Below are positions 23,241-35,479 of a stretch of DNA of 64,000 nt, in pieces. The DNA lies in NCBI GenBank assembly GCA_037178675.1, contig JAYMGJ010000061.1, positions 62,001-126,000 of the forward strand. Direction: 5' to 3'. Under the pieces are notes generated by a model. The model searched no databases. It was not told the DNA's origin and saw nothing but the letters and a program-made list of their open reading frames with translations. Every line of letters starts with the position of its first letter. Position 1 is the first letter of the stretch. Position numbers and translations under genes: made by a program. Origin of the DNA: Scleroderma bovista. Lineage: Eukaryota; Basidiomycota; Agaricomycetes; Boletales; Sclerodermataceae.

Positions 23241-25699
23241 ATGTCGTTCCAGCATTTTCCTTACCTGACTCCCTCTGCCTCTGGGGGGCCTGTCTTGACT
23301 AGGCTCCAGCGCAGACAACAGCAGGAGGCTGAGGGACCACCACATCCTCACGAACCATTTGTCGCTAACCCCACCACTTCAGCGGGGAACGAAGGGTCAT
23401 TTGCTGTGTTCAAAGAGGTATGATGTTACCTACCCATCCGCGAACTGCATCTGAAGGGTCTATGTATATGGCACATGCGACGAACCACATCTAGCCCATG
23501 TCGACTGACCTTGTCGAAAACGTCAGGGCCGTCGCACTCGCTTCCACCAGTCCTGGAGGAATCACAGAAAAGGGACGTGCTATCGCTACCCACGAGGTCC
23601 GTGTACATACAGCCACATGCGTTTCTGACGCTTATCGATCCCATCAGGTACCAGACGATATCCAACCTGTTCCAATCGTACTCGGTGACATACAGGACGT
23701 AGACATGGACTCTATTCCTGGATCAGCGAAAATTGCCCCGTTAGATACCATGAACACTGGATATCGCCAAACCCTTAGTACTTTCAGTTCGGTCATCAAT
23801 GGCATTGCTAGAGTTTGTCATCCCAATGGCAGTCGGTGAAGCTTGACTGATGTCATCATGCATAGATCCATCCATACGCTCAGATTGCCTTGAGTGCATT
23901 GAACAGGGCCTCCAAGGTATGCATTGATCACGCCCGATGTCCTCGATTAATGGGAATCTGGACAGCTGATGTTGTTGTTTGCGAGTATTGACGCATCTAT
24001 CGAGGGCCTTGTTACTACAATCGAACAAACTTACGAGCTCATTCTGGAAAACAGGTCTTCATCGAAGATCAATGCGACGAAAGACGTCCTAGTGAATATC
24101 GCTCAAGTTGTACAGGAATGCGCGCAGTTCATTACAAAGTACTCGGAAACCAAAACTTTCTGTACGCCACCTATTCCTGTAGTCTTCATGAAACTCATGT
24201 TTTTCACAGGGTCGTGGCTCGGGAAGAGCGTTCCCTCGGAGACAACGACCAAGGTGTCTCACTATAACCAGAAGTCAGAGCAGCTGATGCAAGAGCTTCG
24301 AGGTCGACCCATTCCAGATATCCAATATGGCATCAAACAGATATACGAAGATCTTAGCTCGAACTGCTTGACTTGTGCGGACAGCGTCGGACTCAACGAG
24401 GCAAAGAAGTGCCTGGATGGCACGAGAATCGAGATTTTGAATGAAATTGTTGATTGGATCAACAACACAAATGCTACTGCACCGCGCATCTTCTGGCTTT
24501 ACGGGCAGGCTGGAAAGGGGAAATCGGCCATCGCACACACGATTGCTCTGCAAGCCCAGAACCTCGGCATGCTCGGATCGTGCTTTTGTTTCAGTCGCGT
24601 TAGACAGCACGAACAACTCCATATGAAGCTCTTCCCGACCATTGCGCGTGACTTGGCCCATCGTGACCTCCGTTTACGACCTCTTCTGGTTGAGGCGACG
24701 ACCAACAACCATTCATTGAGGGACATGGCAGACGTTGCAGCACAGTGGAACAAACTCATCCTTGAACCCCTTTCCCAATTGAAAGGTTCCCCTTCTGGAA
24801 ATATCGTGGTGGTTATTGATGCTTTGGATGAGAGTGGTGCGGAGCACACGAGGGCAACTGTTCTTGACGTCCTTACTGCATACGGTGCAGAACTTCCGGC
24901 AAACTTCCGGATTCTCCTGACTTCTCGGCCACTCATGGACATCAGGGAGGCATTAAACACCAGTCTGCATATCCGTGCCAGGTCGCTCGATACCATTGAT
25001 ACGGAGTTGACCATGCACGATATTCACCTCTATATTTCTACCCGCCTGAAGACTCTCCGTGGCACGTTCACCGACGAAAATTTCCAACAGCTCGCTGCAA
25101 AATCAGGTGGTGTCTTTGAATGGGCACGTCTGGCATGTGACTTCATCTCCCCCCGAAAGGGAGTGATTCCGAAGGACTGTTTCCATCAAATCATGTCTCA
25201 TGCTCCTGGTGACGGAAGGACTCTTCTTGACGAAATGTATACAACATTTTTGAAGGATCTTTTCAGGGGGTCCGACGATTACCGGGACTTTCATTCAGTC
25301 ATGCGGCAGATCCTGTGGTTGAAGGAGCCACTCCCTATCAGTGCATTGGACTTTATGCGTGAAAGGTTCCCTCAGGAGGATGACCGCTATCCTGTAGGGG
25401 TTATCCTCAACTTCATGGCATCACTGCTTGCTGGTGCTAATGAACTATATACTCCTGTCCGCCCCTTTCATGCGTCGTTCTATGACTTCTTGCTCGATGA
25501 AAAGCGAAGCAGGGAGTTTTTTATTCAGCAAGGAGATACACATCACAATCTTGCTGTTGCCTCGCTTTCTGTCATGCAAGCTGGTCTTCATTTCAACATC
25601 TGCAAACTGGAAACATCATACATCTCCAACTCAGAGGTGGCAGACTTGGAAAAGAGGGTTGAAGAAAACATTCCACCACATCTGTTGTATTCATGTTGA
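23241..25699 (+). CDS. NLR-type protein: N-terminal domain and NACHT NTPase (first part of a NACHT-WD40 gene)
   Basis: Exon 1 (MSFQHFPYLTP...) joins an exon starting PMSTDLVENVRAVAL by an intron GTATGATG...ATCTAG. A further 54-nt intron (GTTTGTC...GCATAG) gives ARIHPYAQIALSALNRASK, then an intron ends GGACAG before LMLLFASIDASIEGL. The long last exon has Walker A GQAGKGKSAIAHT, Walker B NIVVVIDALDE, sensor-like RILLTSRP, and winged-helix-like LKEPLPISALDFM and FHASFYDFLLDEKRS. This is a fungal STAND NTPase of the NACHT class. Such proteins act as switches in self/non-self recognition and cell-death signalling. The frame ends at TGA 25697-25699, although coding homology continues beyond it (FWATHLQD follows directly). 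The N-terminal domain, before HPYAQ, is not recognised. Confidence 0.75.
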
Positions 25700-26873
25700 T
25701 TCTGGGCAACCCACCTCCAAGATGCAGAATTTGATCCAGACCTGGCACAATTGGTGAGGGGGCTTGTCACTGGAGAACAGATGCTATTTTGGTTGGAGGC
25801 TCTTGGTGTATCAAAGTTGATTGGGGAGGCCTGTGGGGCACTGATCTCTGCTGAGGGATGGTTGCAGGTAAGTTTATTCATGCCTGACATGGGATGTCAT
25901 CCCACTAACATTGAATTAGCACTGAAGAATGGGGTATGAAGAATTGTTGATGTTCATCAAGGATGGGATCAAATTTGTGGAGAACTTTGCTGGAACCATT
26001 GACAAGAACACACCTCACCTGTACTTGTCAGCATTGCCATTTTCACCATCAAAGTCAATATTGGCAAGATCTCTGATTGAAAGGTTTGCAGGAATTGCAC
26101 AAATTGCTGTAGGACAACAGGATGACTGGCCGAGGAATCAACAGGTTCTTCAAGGGCACACCTCCTCAGTCTGGTCAGTTGCATTCTCACCAGATGGAAG
26201 GTACATTGTGTCAGGTTCAGGGGATAAGACACTCCAACTTTGGGACACACAGACAGGTGCCCAAATGGTTAACCCCCTCCAAGGGCACACCTCCTCAGTC
26301 TTCTCAGTTGCATTCTCACCAGATGGAAGGCACATTGTGTCAGGTTCAAAGGATAAGACAATCCAACTTTGGGATGCACAGACAGGTGGCCAGGTGGCCA
26401 ACCCCCTCCAAGGGCATACAGACTCAGTCAACTCAGTTGCATTCTCACCAGATGGAAGGCACATTGTGTCAGGTTCAAGGGATAGGACAATCCAACTTTG
26501 GGATGCACAGACAGGTGGCAAGGTGGGCAATGCCCTCAAAGAGAAAACTACAAATTCCCTTTTACTCTCACCAATCCACTTCTCATCTTCAGCTACACAT
26601 ACACTGCATGATGCTCAGAGTCTTTTTGTTGGCATGTCCAATGTCAATGGAGACTGCCGAGACCTGATTCATTTGAAGAATGATGGCTGGATTGTGGGTC
26701 CCACTGGGAAACTGTTGCTGTGGGTGCCTCCCTCATACCATAAATTGTTTCTCTATACACCATGGACACATCTGGTAATCCCAAGAGGTAGTCCTGAGCT
26801 TGATTTGAGCAAGATGGCTCATGGCCCTGCTTGGCATAGATGTTACACACCTGTTCCTGAGGATCCTAATTAG
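25700..26873 (+). pseudogene. WD40 half of the same NACHT-WD40 gene, cut off by an in-frame TGA
   Basis: Directly after the TGA the same frame reads FWATHLQDAEFDPDLAQLV, then LFWLEALGVSKLIGEACGAL, the usual linker of mushroom NACHT-WD40 proteins (normally with RFWADHL at the TGA position). A GTAAGT intron follows at 25867; the continuation (EELLMFIKDGIKFVENFAG, HLYLSALPFSPSKS) is in another phase, which suggests an added 1-nt frameshift near 25940. Three WD40 repeats and a degenerate fourth follow, then a C-terminal block (DGWIVGPTGKLLLWVPP, then FLYTPWTHLVIPRG) to TAG 26871. The half may be expressed alone or be dead. The DNA from here on is poor in CpG, unlike the NACHT half. Confidence 0.6.
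26151..26537 (+). repeat. Three 129-bp WD40 repeats, almost identical at DNA level
   Basis: Units start at 26151, 26280 and 26409 (CAAGGGCACACCTCCTCAGT or close variant), exactly 129 bp apart, each coding 43 residues around VAFSPDGRHIVSGS and TIQLWDAQTGG. Differences are few and cluster at positions after GHT (SSVWS, SSVFS, DSVNS) and after SGS, the surface-facing sites. Confidence 0.9.
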
Positions 26874-27530
26874 GTATTTGAGGCAATTATTAGTCACTTC
26901 ACCTTCTTCTGATCACTACTATTGTTTGAACTTTATCCTGAGTGGAATGACTTTTAGGCTCTGCTTCTATTCATTTTTGTGTGTGTGATACATTGGTGGC
27001 ATACACAGGGAAGCTCTGGCCTAAAGAAGTTGAATTAAGATTGTGTGAAGGTGTACAAATGGTTATGGTACCACATAAACTAAATAATAAGAATCAAATG
27101 TATGCAGTTTTACATTTTCAATTGACCAACCTACCCTTCCTAGATCAGCAAACCATGCCCATCCAGGAAACAACAATGTCAATGTCAACATCATCACACA
27201 GCACCACAACAGCATCACCACAACCACCATGCAACTGGCAGCACAACAATATCAACAGCAGTCACCACCTTGCTGGGGACACAACAATGGCCACAACAAC
27301 AACTACAATGACAGGATGACAGCACCAACAAGTGTGGTGAACTCCATCTCTCCACCAACTTCTCACACTGACCACCACAGTATGCATGCACATTGACAAT
27401 CACTCTGACAACATGCACATAGCTGAGCCCATGCACCTACTTAGGCCGTCTTACATGGCCACCTGAGGGTGAAAATTGGCTGAGTGTCACGGGCCAGTGG
27501 AGGGGAAGCCAGGGATTGACTGTCATGATG
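26874..27530. other. 3' flank of the NLR gene
   Basis: AT-rich, with CAACAACA/ATGTCAACATCA low-complexity sequence near 27165-27330. A 112-codon plus ORF at 26981 has no recognised domain. The left arm of the first inverted repeat begins near 27531. Confidence 0.4.
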
Positions 27531-28850
27531 TAACATGGGTTGGGCCAAGGTTGGATTTTGTCACCCTGTGATATGGGTGGGCTATGGTGCTGTTTAAGGG
27601 AGTGGATAAAGGTGTAATCACCATGTCACATGTGTGGGCCAAGATATTGCTTTAATGCAAGGTAATGGGTGGGCTAGGAAACATTAGTACCAGTAAATAT
27701 AGTAGGGCTGACCTGCTGGGAACTAAGGGGGAACTACCAATATAACTGTGGGTTGACTACTCTGGGACTACCAGGGTTTGACTACCATGGATTGACCACT
27801 GCAGGTTGACTACTGTGGGTTGACTACTGTGGGTTGACTCCCAGGGATTCACTAATGCAGGTTGACTACCACAGGACTACCTCAGGTTGACTACCACCTC
27901 CAGTTGACTACTACCTTGGGTTGACAACCAGGGATTCACTAATGCATGTTGGCTACTGGAGGTTGACTACTGGAGGATGGGCTGGCTACCTCAGGTTCAC
28001 TACCATTGATTCACTAGTAGGTTCTGTTTTGTGAAATTGATGCTGAAAAATCCAAGTGCTAGCTGTAGGAAGGATTGTATGGACAAATATGGCTGTGGGA
28101 AAATTACCATGGCCTAGCACAGCCATGGAACACATATACCTAACAAATAAGGCCATACAAAACATTTCCTGGGTATGTACAACTGTGGAAATATGATTTG
28201 TGCAGTTAATGCATCAAAATGCAAGTCCAAGCTGTAGGAGGCATGGTATGGGTAGATATGGCTGTGGGAAAATTACTGCAGCCTAGCACAGCCATGGTAC
28301 ACATATCTCTAACAATTTTGGCCATACAAACCATGTGCTGAGCATGTACAACTATGTAGATATGATTTGGACAGTTAATGCAGACAAATACAAGTCCTAG
28401 CTGCAGGAAGGATTGTATGGACAAATATAGTCATGGGAAAATTACAGCGGCCTAGCACAGCTGTGGAACACATGTTCCTAACAAATAAGGCCATACAAAA
28501 TATTTCCTAGGCAGGTACATTGTGTGTTGCACAACTAGTGCATCAAATGCAAATCCTGGCCACAAGAAGGATTGTATGGACAAATATGGTTGTGGGAAAA
28601 TTACCACGGCCTAGCACAGCTGCGGAACACATGTCCCTAACAAATAAGGCCATACAAAACATTTCCCAGCCATATACAGGTATGTAAATATGATTTGTGC
28701 AGTTAATACAAGTGCTACATGTAGGAGGGATTTTATGGACACATATAGATACAGAAAAAATACCACAGCCTAGCACAGGTGTTACAATCCCATAGGTCAG
28801 AACAGCTGTGGTAAATATATACCAAACAAATAGGGCCATGTCCAAACCTG

Positions 28851-29255
28851 TTTACTGTCCCTGGATGCTGTTTGTATGCTATTTGTCCTGCTTCACAGCT
28901 ATCAAACACCTCAAATGTGACATTGTGCAGAATGAAACCCCTGATCAATGCTAACATGTCAATGCTGCAATGTACATGCCATACATACACAGTCAGACTT
29001 CTGATGCAGCCCCTATTGTGATAAATATGTGGTTTCCTCTCTTGGTCATCTCTGGAGTGGTCACCTCCTCAGTGGATATCATTGGTCTTTGGGTGGAGTA
29101 TGGTACCACCTCTTCAGATAATTTTTGAGCTGCAAATACCCATGGTAAACACATTCGAGACTGATATACCATGGGGGGAACAAAATGACACAACTATGCA
29201 GAAAATCCATCCTCAGTGGTCTGATCTGCAATTTCCATGACACTGTGGAAAAGAC
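28851..29255. other. Loop of the first inverted repeat
   Basis: Unique sequence between the arms. It has a 66-codon minus ORF (28993-29193) and interrupted plus frames; no transposase motif is seen. Confidence 0.4.
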
Positions 29256-29629
29256 ATGGTTTGGACATGGCCTTATTTGTTTGGTATATATTTACCACAG
29301 CTGTTCTGACCTGTGGGATTGTACCTGCAGCCATATTTGTCCATACAATACCTCCTGCAGCTAGGACTTTTGTTATGCTGCATTAACTGTGCAAATAATA
29401 ATTTATACAGTTGTACATGCCCAGGAAATGGTTTGTATGGCTCTATTTGGTAGAGGCATGTGTACCACAGCTGTGTTAGGCTGTGGTAAATTTCCTGCAG
29501 CCATATTTGTCCACAATCCTTCCTGTGGCTAGGACTGGTATTTCACTGTATTAACTGGGAAAATGATAGTTTACACAGTTGTACATGCCCAGGAAATGTT
29601 TTTAATGGCTTTATTAGTTAGAGGCATGT

Positions 29630-30260
29630 TGTCAAGTCCGGGTCTACTCCGGAAGGGGGTCCGGTCAAGTCCGGACGAAAGCGGACGAGAGGGGAGGTCA
29701 GAGGTTTGGGCAGAGGTTAGCCCGGGCCGGAGTTGCGACCGTTTGGATTCAACGACAAGGACGGCGAGCGTTGATCCCTTGCGTAGGTTCCGGTCAGACG
29801 GAGATAGAGACGGGGACGGACAGAGGATCAGGAGTAGTGACTTAGATGATTTCAGACTGAGGTGTACAAGGTAAACTGGAGGGTACTTATACTAAGTAGA
29901 ACTAGGGTCGAGTACATACAGTGACAAGTAAACAACCTAATAGCGGACAAGGGATGACCGGAGTTAGGACTAGGTCAGGTCCGGTGAAAATAAAGTCAGG
30001 TCCGGATAAAATAAAGTCAGGTCCGGTGAAAATGCTACAAGGTATAGGATATATCGAGTTCACGGAGAACTCACGTCAAGGCAGGGCAGACGGCGAAGTG
30101 TAGTAAGAGTGAATGGAGTATAGACCAAGGGTCGTACTTAACGGAAGGTTATCGGCGCGTCCGTGACCGGAGTAAGTGACGAGCGACCGGAGTTGAGCTA
30201 GAGAGCTGCGACGCGACCGGAGCGACCGGATGAGACCCGGAGTTGGACATGGTCGTAACA
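29630..30260 (+). mobile_element. Solo LTR of an LTR retrotransposon with 5-bp target duplication
   Basis: The segment starts TGTCAAGTCCGGG and ends GGTCGTAACA, the TG...CA ends of an LTR, and is flanked on both sides by CATGT (29625-29629 and 30261-30265). It is 631 bp long and rich in CpG, in contrast to the CpG-poor DNA around it, which suggests a recent insertion. It contains three 21-bp repeats of GTCAGGTCCGG(T/A)(G/T)AAAATA near 29975-30035 and a TATA-like GATATATCG near 30050. No internal retrotransposon genes remain, so it is a product of LTR-LTR recombination. Confidence 0.85.
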
Positions 30261-31690
30261 CATGTGTACCACACCTGTGCTAGGCTGTGGTATTTTTCCC
30301 GTGTCCATATGTGTCCATAAAATCCCTCCTACATGTAGCACTTGTATTAACTGCACAAATCATATTTACATACCTGTATATGGCTGGGAAATGTTTTGTA
30401 TGGCCTTATTTGTTAGGGACATGTGTTCCACAGCTGTGCTAGGCCATGGTAATTTTCCCACAACCATATTTGTCCATACAATCCTTCTTGTGGCCAGGAT
30501 TTGCATTTGATGCACTAGTTGTGCAACACACAATGTACCTGCCTAGGAAATATTTTGTATGGCCTTATTTGTTAGGAACATGTGTTCCACAGCTGTGCTA
30601 GGCCGCTGTAATTTTCCCATGACTATATTTGTCCATACAATCCTTCCTGCAGCTAGGACTTGTATTTGTCTGCATTAACTGTCCAAATCATATCTACATA
30701 GTTGTACATGCTCAGCACATGGTTTGTATGGCCAAAATTGTTAGAGATATGTGTACCATGGCTGTGCTAGGCTGCAGTAATTTTCCCACAGCCATATCTA
30801 CCCATACCATGCCTCCTACAGCTTGGACTTGCATTTTGATGCATTAACTGCACAAATCATATTTCCACAGTTGTACATACCCAGGAAATGTTTTGTATGG
30901 CCTTATTTGTTAGGTATATGTGTTCCATGGCTGTGCTAGGCCATGGTAATTTTCCCACAGCCATATTTGTCCATACAATCCTTCCTACAGCTAGCACTTG
31001 GATTTTTCAGCATCAATTTCACAAAACAGAACCTACTAGTGAATCAATGGTAGTGAACCTGAGGTAGCCAGCCCATCCTCCAGTAGTCAACCTCCAGTAG
31101 CCAACATGCATTAGTGAATCCCTGGTTGTCAACCCAAGGTAGTAGTCAACTGGAGGTGGTAGTCAACCTGAGGTAGTCCTGTGGTAGTCAACCTGCATCA
31201 GTGAATCCCTGGGAGTCAACCCACAGTAGTCAACCCATGGTAGTCAACCAGAGGTAGTAGTCAACCAGAGGTGGTAGTCAACCCAAGGTAGTCCTGTGGT
31301 AGTCAACACACAGTAGTCCATCTGCGATAGTCAACCCATAATAGTCAACCCACAGTGGTCAATCCCTGGAAGTCAACCTGCAGTAGTCAACCCACAGTAG
31401 TCAACCCACAGTAGTCAACCTGCAGTGGTCAATCCATGGTAGTCAAACCCTGGTAGTCCCAGAGTAGTCAACCCACAGTTATATTGGTAGTTCCCCCTTA
31501 GTTCCCAGCAGGTCAGCCCTACTATATTTACTGGTACTAATGTTTCCTAGCCCACCCATTACCTTGCATTAAAGCAATATCTTGGCCCACACATGTGACA
31601 TGGTAATTACACCTTTATCACCTCCCTTAAACAGCACCATAGCCCACCCATATCACAGGTGACAAAATCCAACCTCGGCCCAACCTGTTG

Positions 31691-32339
31691 AAAAGACAAC
31701 AATTTGTTTGGTGGCTACTACCTCAGATGAAGTGCATTCAACCCAGGGACTTCTGGAGGTCTGGCAAGGCTCCCAAGAACTAAGAAGACTATGAAACTAG
31801 AGAGTGGAAGGGTGGTTCAGTCACTCCAAGACTGAGCTCAAAGATGTACACTGAAGAGAGAGTTGTTGCTTAGTAATCTAGTACAAGCCTACATAGCTAA
31901 AGTAATGGGAAATGCTGCCCACAGATAGACCATGGACAAGCACAGTGGGCCTAACTAGAATGACAACAAAGTTTCAACTCACTCTAGTTAGATGGTTCAA
32001 ACTTGAAGTGGAACTGAAGGTGGTTTGAGAGAGTTCTTGATAGAACAGAGAGTAATCATAAGTGGGAAAAACTCTACTCTGCTACCAAATACCATAGAGT
32101 ATTTATATGTCTGAGCTGTGCACAGACCATGTAAAGTAAGAAGTCTCTGAGAGTCCATAAATGGACACATAATGAACCTACATTGTACCATACTTTATGG
32201 CCAGCGGTGGTTGACAATCGGCCGTATCTTATGGGCCAGTGGGGGTCAGGCCGGACTACAGGGTGTTGCCATGATATATGGTCTGACCTGTGTGTGGAAT
32301 TGTCACCATAATACACGGTCCAGCCTGGGGGTGGGTCAC
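31691..32339. other. Spacer between the two inverted-repeat structures
   Basis: Unique, CpG-poor sequence without recognisable genes. 32207-32339 already contains degenerate units of the 34-35 bp array that follows. Confidence 0.4.
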
Positions 32340-33490
32340 CCATAATATAGGGTTGGGCCAGGATGCAGGTATCACCATAGTGTATGGTCCAGCCAGGGTG
32401 TGTAGTTTAACCATAATATACAGTCCGGCCTGGGTGTGGGTGTCACCATAGTTTATGGTTGGGCCAGGGTACTGGTGTCACCATCATATAGGGCCTGGCC
32501 TGGGTGCAGGTGTCACCATAGTGTATGGTCTGGCCAGGGTACCGGTGTCACCATAATATACAATCCGGCCTGGGTGTGGGTGTCACCATAGTTTATGGTC
32601 AGGCCAGGGTACCGGTGTCACCATAGTGTACAGTCCAGCCAGGGTACCGGTGTCACTGTAATATACAATCCAGCCTGGGTGTGGGTGTCACCATAATTTA
32701 TGGTCAGGCCAGGGTACCGGTGTCACCATAGTGTACGGTCGGGCCAGGGTACTGGTGTCACTGTAATATACAATCTGGCCTGGGTGTGGGTGTCACCATA
32801 ATTTATGGTCGGGCCAGGTACTGGTGTCACCATAGTGTATGGTCCAGCCAGGGTACTGGTGTCACCGTAATATACAATCCGGCCTGGGTGTGGGTGTCAC
32901 CATAGTGTAAGGTCGGGCCAGGGTACCGGTGTCACCATAATATACAATCTGGCCTGAGTGTGGGTGTCACCATAATTTATGGTTGGGCCAGGGTACTGGT
33001 GTGATAATAATATACAGTCCAGCCTGGGTGTGGGTGTAACCATAGTTTATGGTCAGGCCAGGATGCAAGTATCACCATAATATACAATCCGGCCTGGGTG
33101 TGGGTGTCACCATAATTTATGGTCAGGCCAGGGTACCAGTGTCACCATAGTGTACGGTCTGGCCAGGGTACTGGTCACCATAATATACAATCCGGCCTAG
33201 GTGTGGGTGTCACCATAGTGTATGGTCCGGCAAGGGTACCAGTGTCATCATCATATAGGACCTGGCCTGGGTGCAGGTGTCACCATAGTTTACAGTCGGG
33301 CCAGGGTACCCATGTCATAGTTTACGGTTTGGCCAGGGTACCAGTGTCACAATAATATACAATCCAGCCAGGATGCAGGTGTCACCATAGTGTGCAGTCT
33401 GGCCAGGGTACTGGCATCACAATCATATATGGCCCAGCCAGGGTACTGGTGTCACCATAGTGTATGGTCAGGCCGGGGTGCTGGTGTCAT
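32340..33490 (+). repeat. Minisatellite, 34-35 bp unit, forward orientation
   Basis: Over thirty units of the type GGTGTCACCATAGTGTATGG TCCAGCCAGGGTACT are arranged head to tail with alternating variants (TAATATACAATCCGGCCTGGGTG). The same array occurs inverted at 38800-39605. Confidence 0.9.
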
Positions 33491-34780
33491 GGGCACTGGA
33501 ACACATATCTGATGCCATTGAGTGATTGTTTTGAGTTATGGTGCATGTCTGTGAGTTTAGGATCATTCCTCCGGCCTATGAGACATGTAACCGGTCCCTG
33601 GCACATGCAACCAGTCCCTGGCACATTACACCAGTCACAGGAACATCACATCGGGCTCTGTAACACACACTGGTAGCTATTGAGTGATGTTATTAAATTA
33701 TGGTGCATGTCTGTGAGTGTAGGATCATTTCTCCGGCATATGGGACATGTAACCAGTCCCTAGTACATGCAACCGGTCCCTAGTACATGCAACCGGTCCC
33801 TCATACATTACACCGGTCACAGGAACATCACATTGGGCTCTGTAACACACACTGGTAGCTATTGAGTGATGTTATTAAATTATGGTGCATGTCTGTGAGT
33901 GTAGGATCATTCCTCCGGCCTATGGGACATGTAACTGGTCCCTTGTACATGCAACTGGTCCCTGGCACATTACACCGGTCACAGGAACATCACATCGGGC
34001 CATGTAACACACACCGGTAGCTATTGAGTGATGTTATTAAATTATGGTGCATGTCTGTGAGTTTAGGATCATTCCTCCGGCCTATGGCACATGTAACCGG
34101 TCCCTTGTACATGCAACCGGTCCCTGGCACATTACACCAGTCACAGGAACATCACATCAGGCTTTGTAACACACACTGGTAGCTATTGAGTGATATTATT
34201 AAATTATGGTGCATGTCTGTGTGAGTGTAGGATCATTCCTCCAGCCTATGGGACATGTAACCGGTCCCTTGTACATGCAACTGATCCCTGGCACATTACA
34301 CTGGTCACAGGAACATCACATTGGGCCGTGTAACACACACTGGTAGCTATTGAGTGATGTTATTAAATCATGGTGCATGTCTGTGAGTTTAGGATCATTC
34401 CTCCAGCCTATGGCACATGTAACCGGTCCCTGGCACATGCAACTGGTCCCTGGCACATTACACCAGTCACAGGAACATCACATTGGGTTCTGCAACACAC
34501 ACCAGAAGCTATTGAGTAATGTTATTACATTATGGTGCATGTCTGTGAGTTTACAATCAACCCTCCAGCCTATGGCACATGTAACTGGTCCCTGGAACAG
34601 TCCACTGGCCTCTGTAACATTACACTGGCCAATGGAACATTGGATCAGGCTCTGGAACAAACATCCAAAGCAATTCAATGATGGTTATGAGTTATGGTGC
34701 ATGTCTATGCCTTCAGGATTATTCCTCCAGCCTAGTATGGCATATGCAACCTGTCTTTGTAACATGACATTGTAATATGG
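33491..34780 (+). repeat. Tandem array of about 163-180 bp units, forward orientation
   Basis: Units contain GGTAGCTATTGAGTGATGTT, TGGTGCATGTCTGTGAGT, AGGATCATTCCTCCGGCCTA and several ACATGTAACCGGTCCC steps. Starts near 33674, 33856, 34018, 34181 and 34343 give spacings of about 163-182. The same unit runs inverted from 35480 to 37560. Confidence 0.9.
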
Positions 34781-35440
34781 ATATTCAAATGGTGTTTAGA
34801 ACATATCACTATGCAACACAATAGTCATATAATTGTTGTGTACTATGCACTGTCCATGTGTTATGTGAAATCCATCTCAATCATTGAAGGGGACAAATAT
34901 GATACAATACACTGCAAATGCCACAAATTGTGAATCAATGACATCACCGCCAGCATTGTCCATGCCAACAATGACTTAATAATGCACCACCAACATGCAT
35001 GAAATTACAATGATGACACTGAGTGCCACACCACAATGATGACCAAATAATGATTAAACACATCTGGTTTCGAAGCATCAGATGCGTGTTCCAGAAATTG
35101 GGTGGACTTTCCAGAGACTGGTTGGATGTGTCTTGTGATAGTGGAAAGATCCCGAAATCATGGATAGACACTATGACACAATAACATCACTTAATGAATT
35201 TTGGAGCATGTTCCAGATATCCATGTGATGTTCAAGAGGTTGGTTGGATATTGTCAAAACTCCAATATTCACCATGACCCACAGGACTTTGAATACTGGA
35301 ACAGAGACCAATTCACTGATGAATGGAGATGACACACAACAATACCTAAACAGACAAGCTCAATGTTAGGGAAGAAAGGGATAAAGGGTGTTGACATGTG
35401 CATATAATGAATGCAATTTGATATTAGCTACCCAGTGTGC
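34781..35440. other. Centre of the second inverted repeat
   Basis: About 660 bp where array orientation switches. AT-rich, with partial degenerate units (TTCCAGAGACTGGTTGGATG). No ORF of note. Confidence 0.5.
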
Positions 35441-35479
35441 ACAGACCAAGAAACAAAAACTCATAACATATATGCCTGG

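Larger units (their letters stand above)
27531..31690. mobile_element. Foldback-like element 1: large inverted repeat with tandem-repeat arms
   Basis: The left arm (27531-28850) and right arm (about 29256-31690) are inverse copies. Outer ends share GGTTGGGCC(A/G)AGGTTGGATTTTGTCACC. Moving inward both arms have an array of GGTTGACTAC-type 10-20 bp motifs (27720-28020 and 31025-31490 inverted), then roughly 120-190-bp units containing CCACAGCTGTGCTAGGC and GTCCATACAATCCTTCCT. Over 28206-28790 versus 30262-30847 the arms align without indels and encode the same spurious 72-codon ORF in opposite directions. The loop is about 400 bp. The right arm has extra units and a solo LTR. Tandem repeats inside long inverted repeats are the hallmark of foldback-type transposons; no transposase or target duplication was seen. 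Confidence 0.7.

Noticed and set aside
23139..23351. Minus ORF with signal-peptide-like start MRMWWSLSLLLL
   Set aside because: Attractive as the start of the sedolisin, but it overlaps NLR exon 1 and cannot be joined to the sedolisin exons; kept only as a question.
26150..26539. 129-codon minus ORF over the WD40 repeats
   Set aside because: It is the antisense of repeated WD40 codons.
28206..30847. Identical 72-codon ORFs on opposite strands
   Set aside because: They are not genes; they are the two arms of the inverted repeat. Used as evidence for arm identity.
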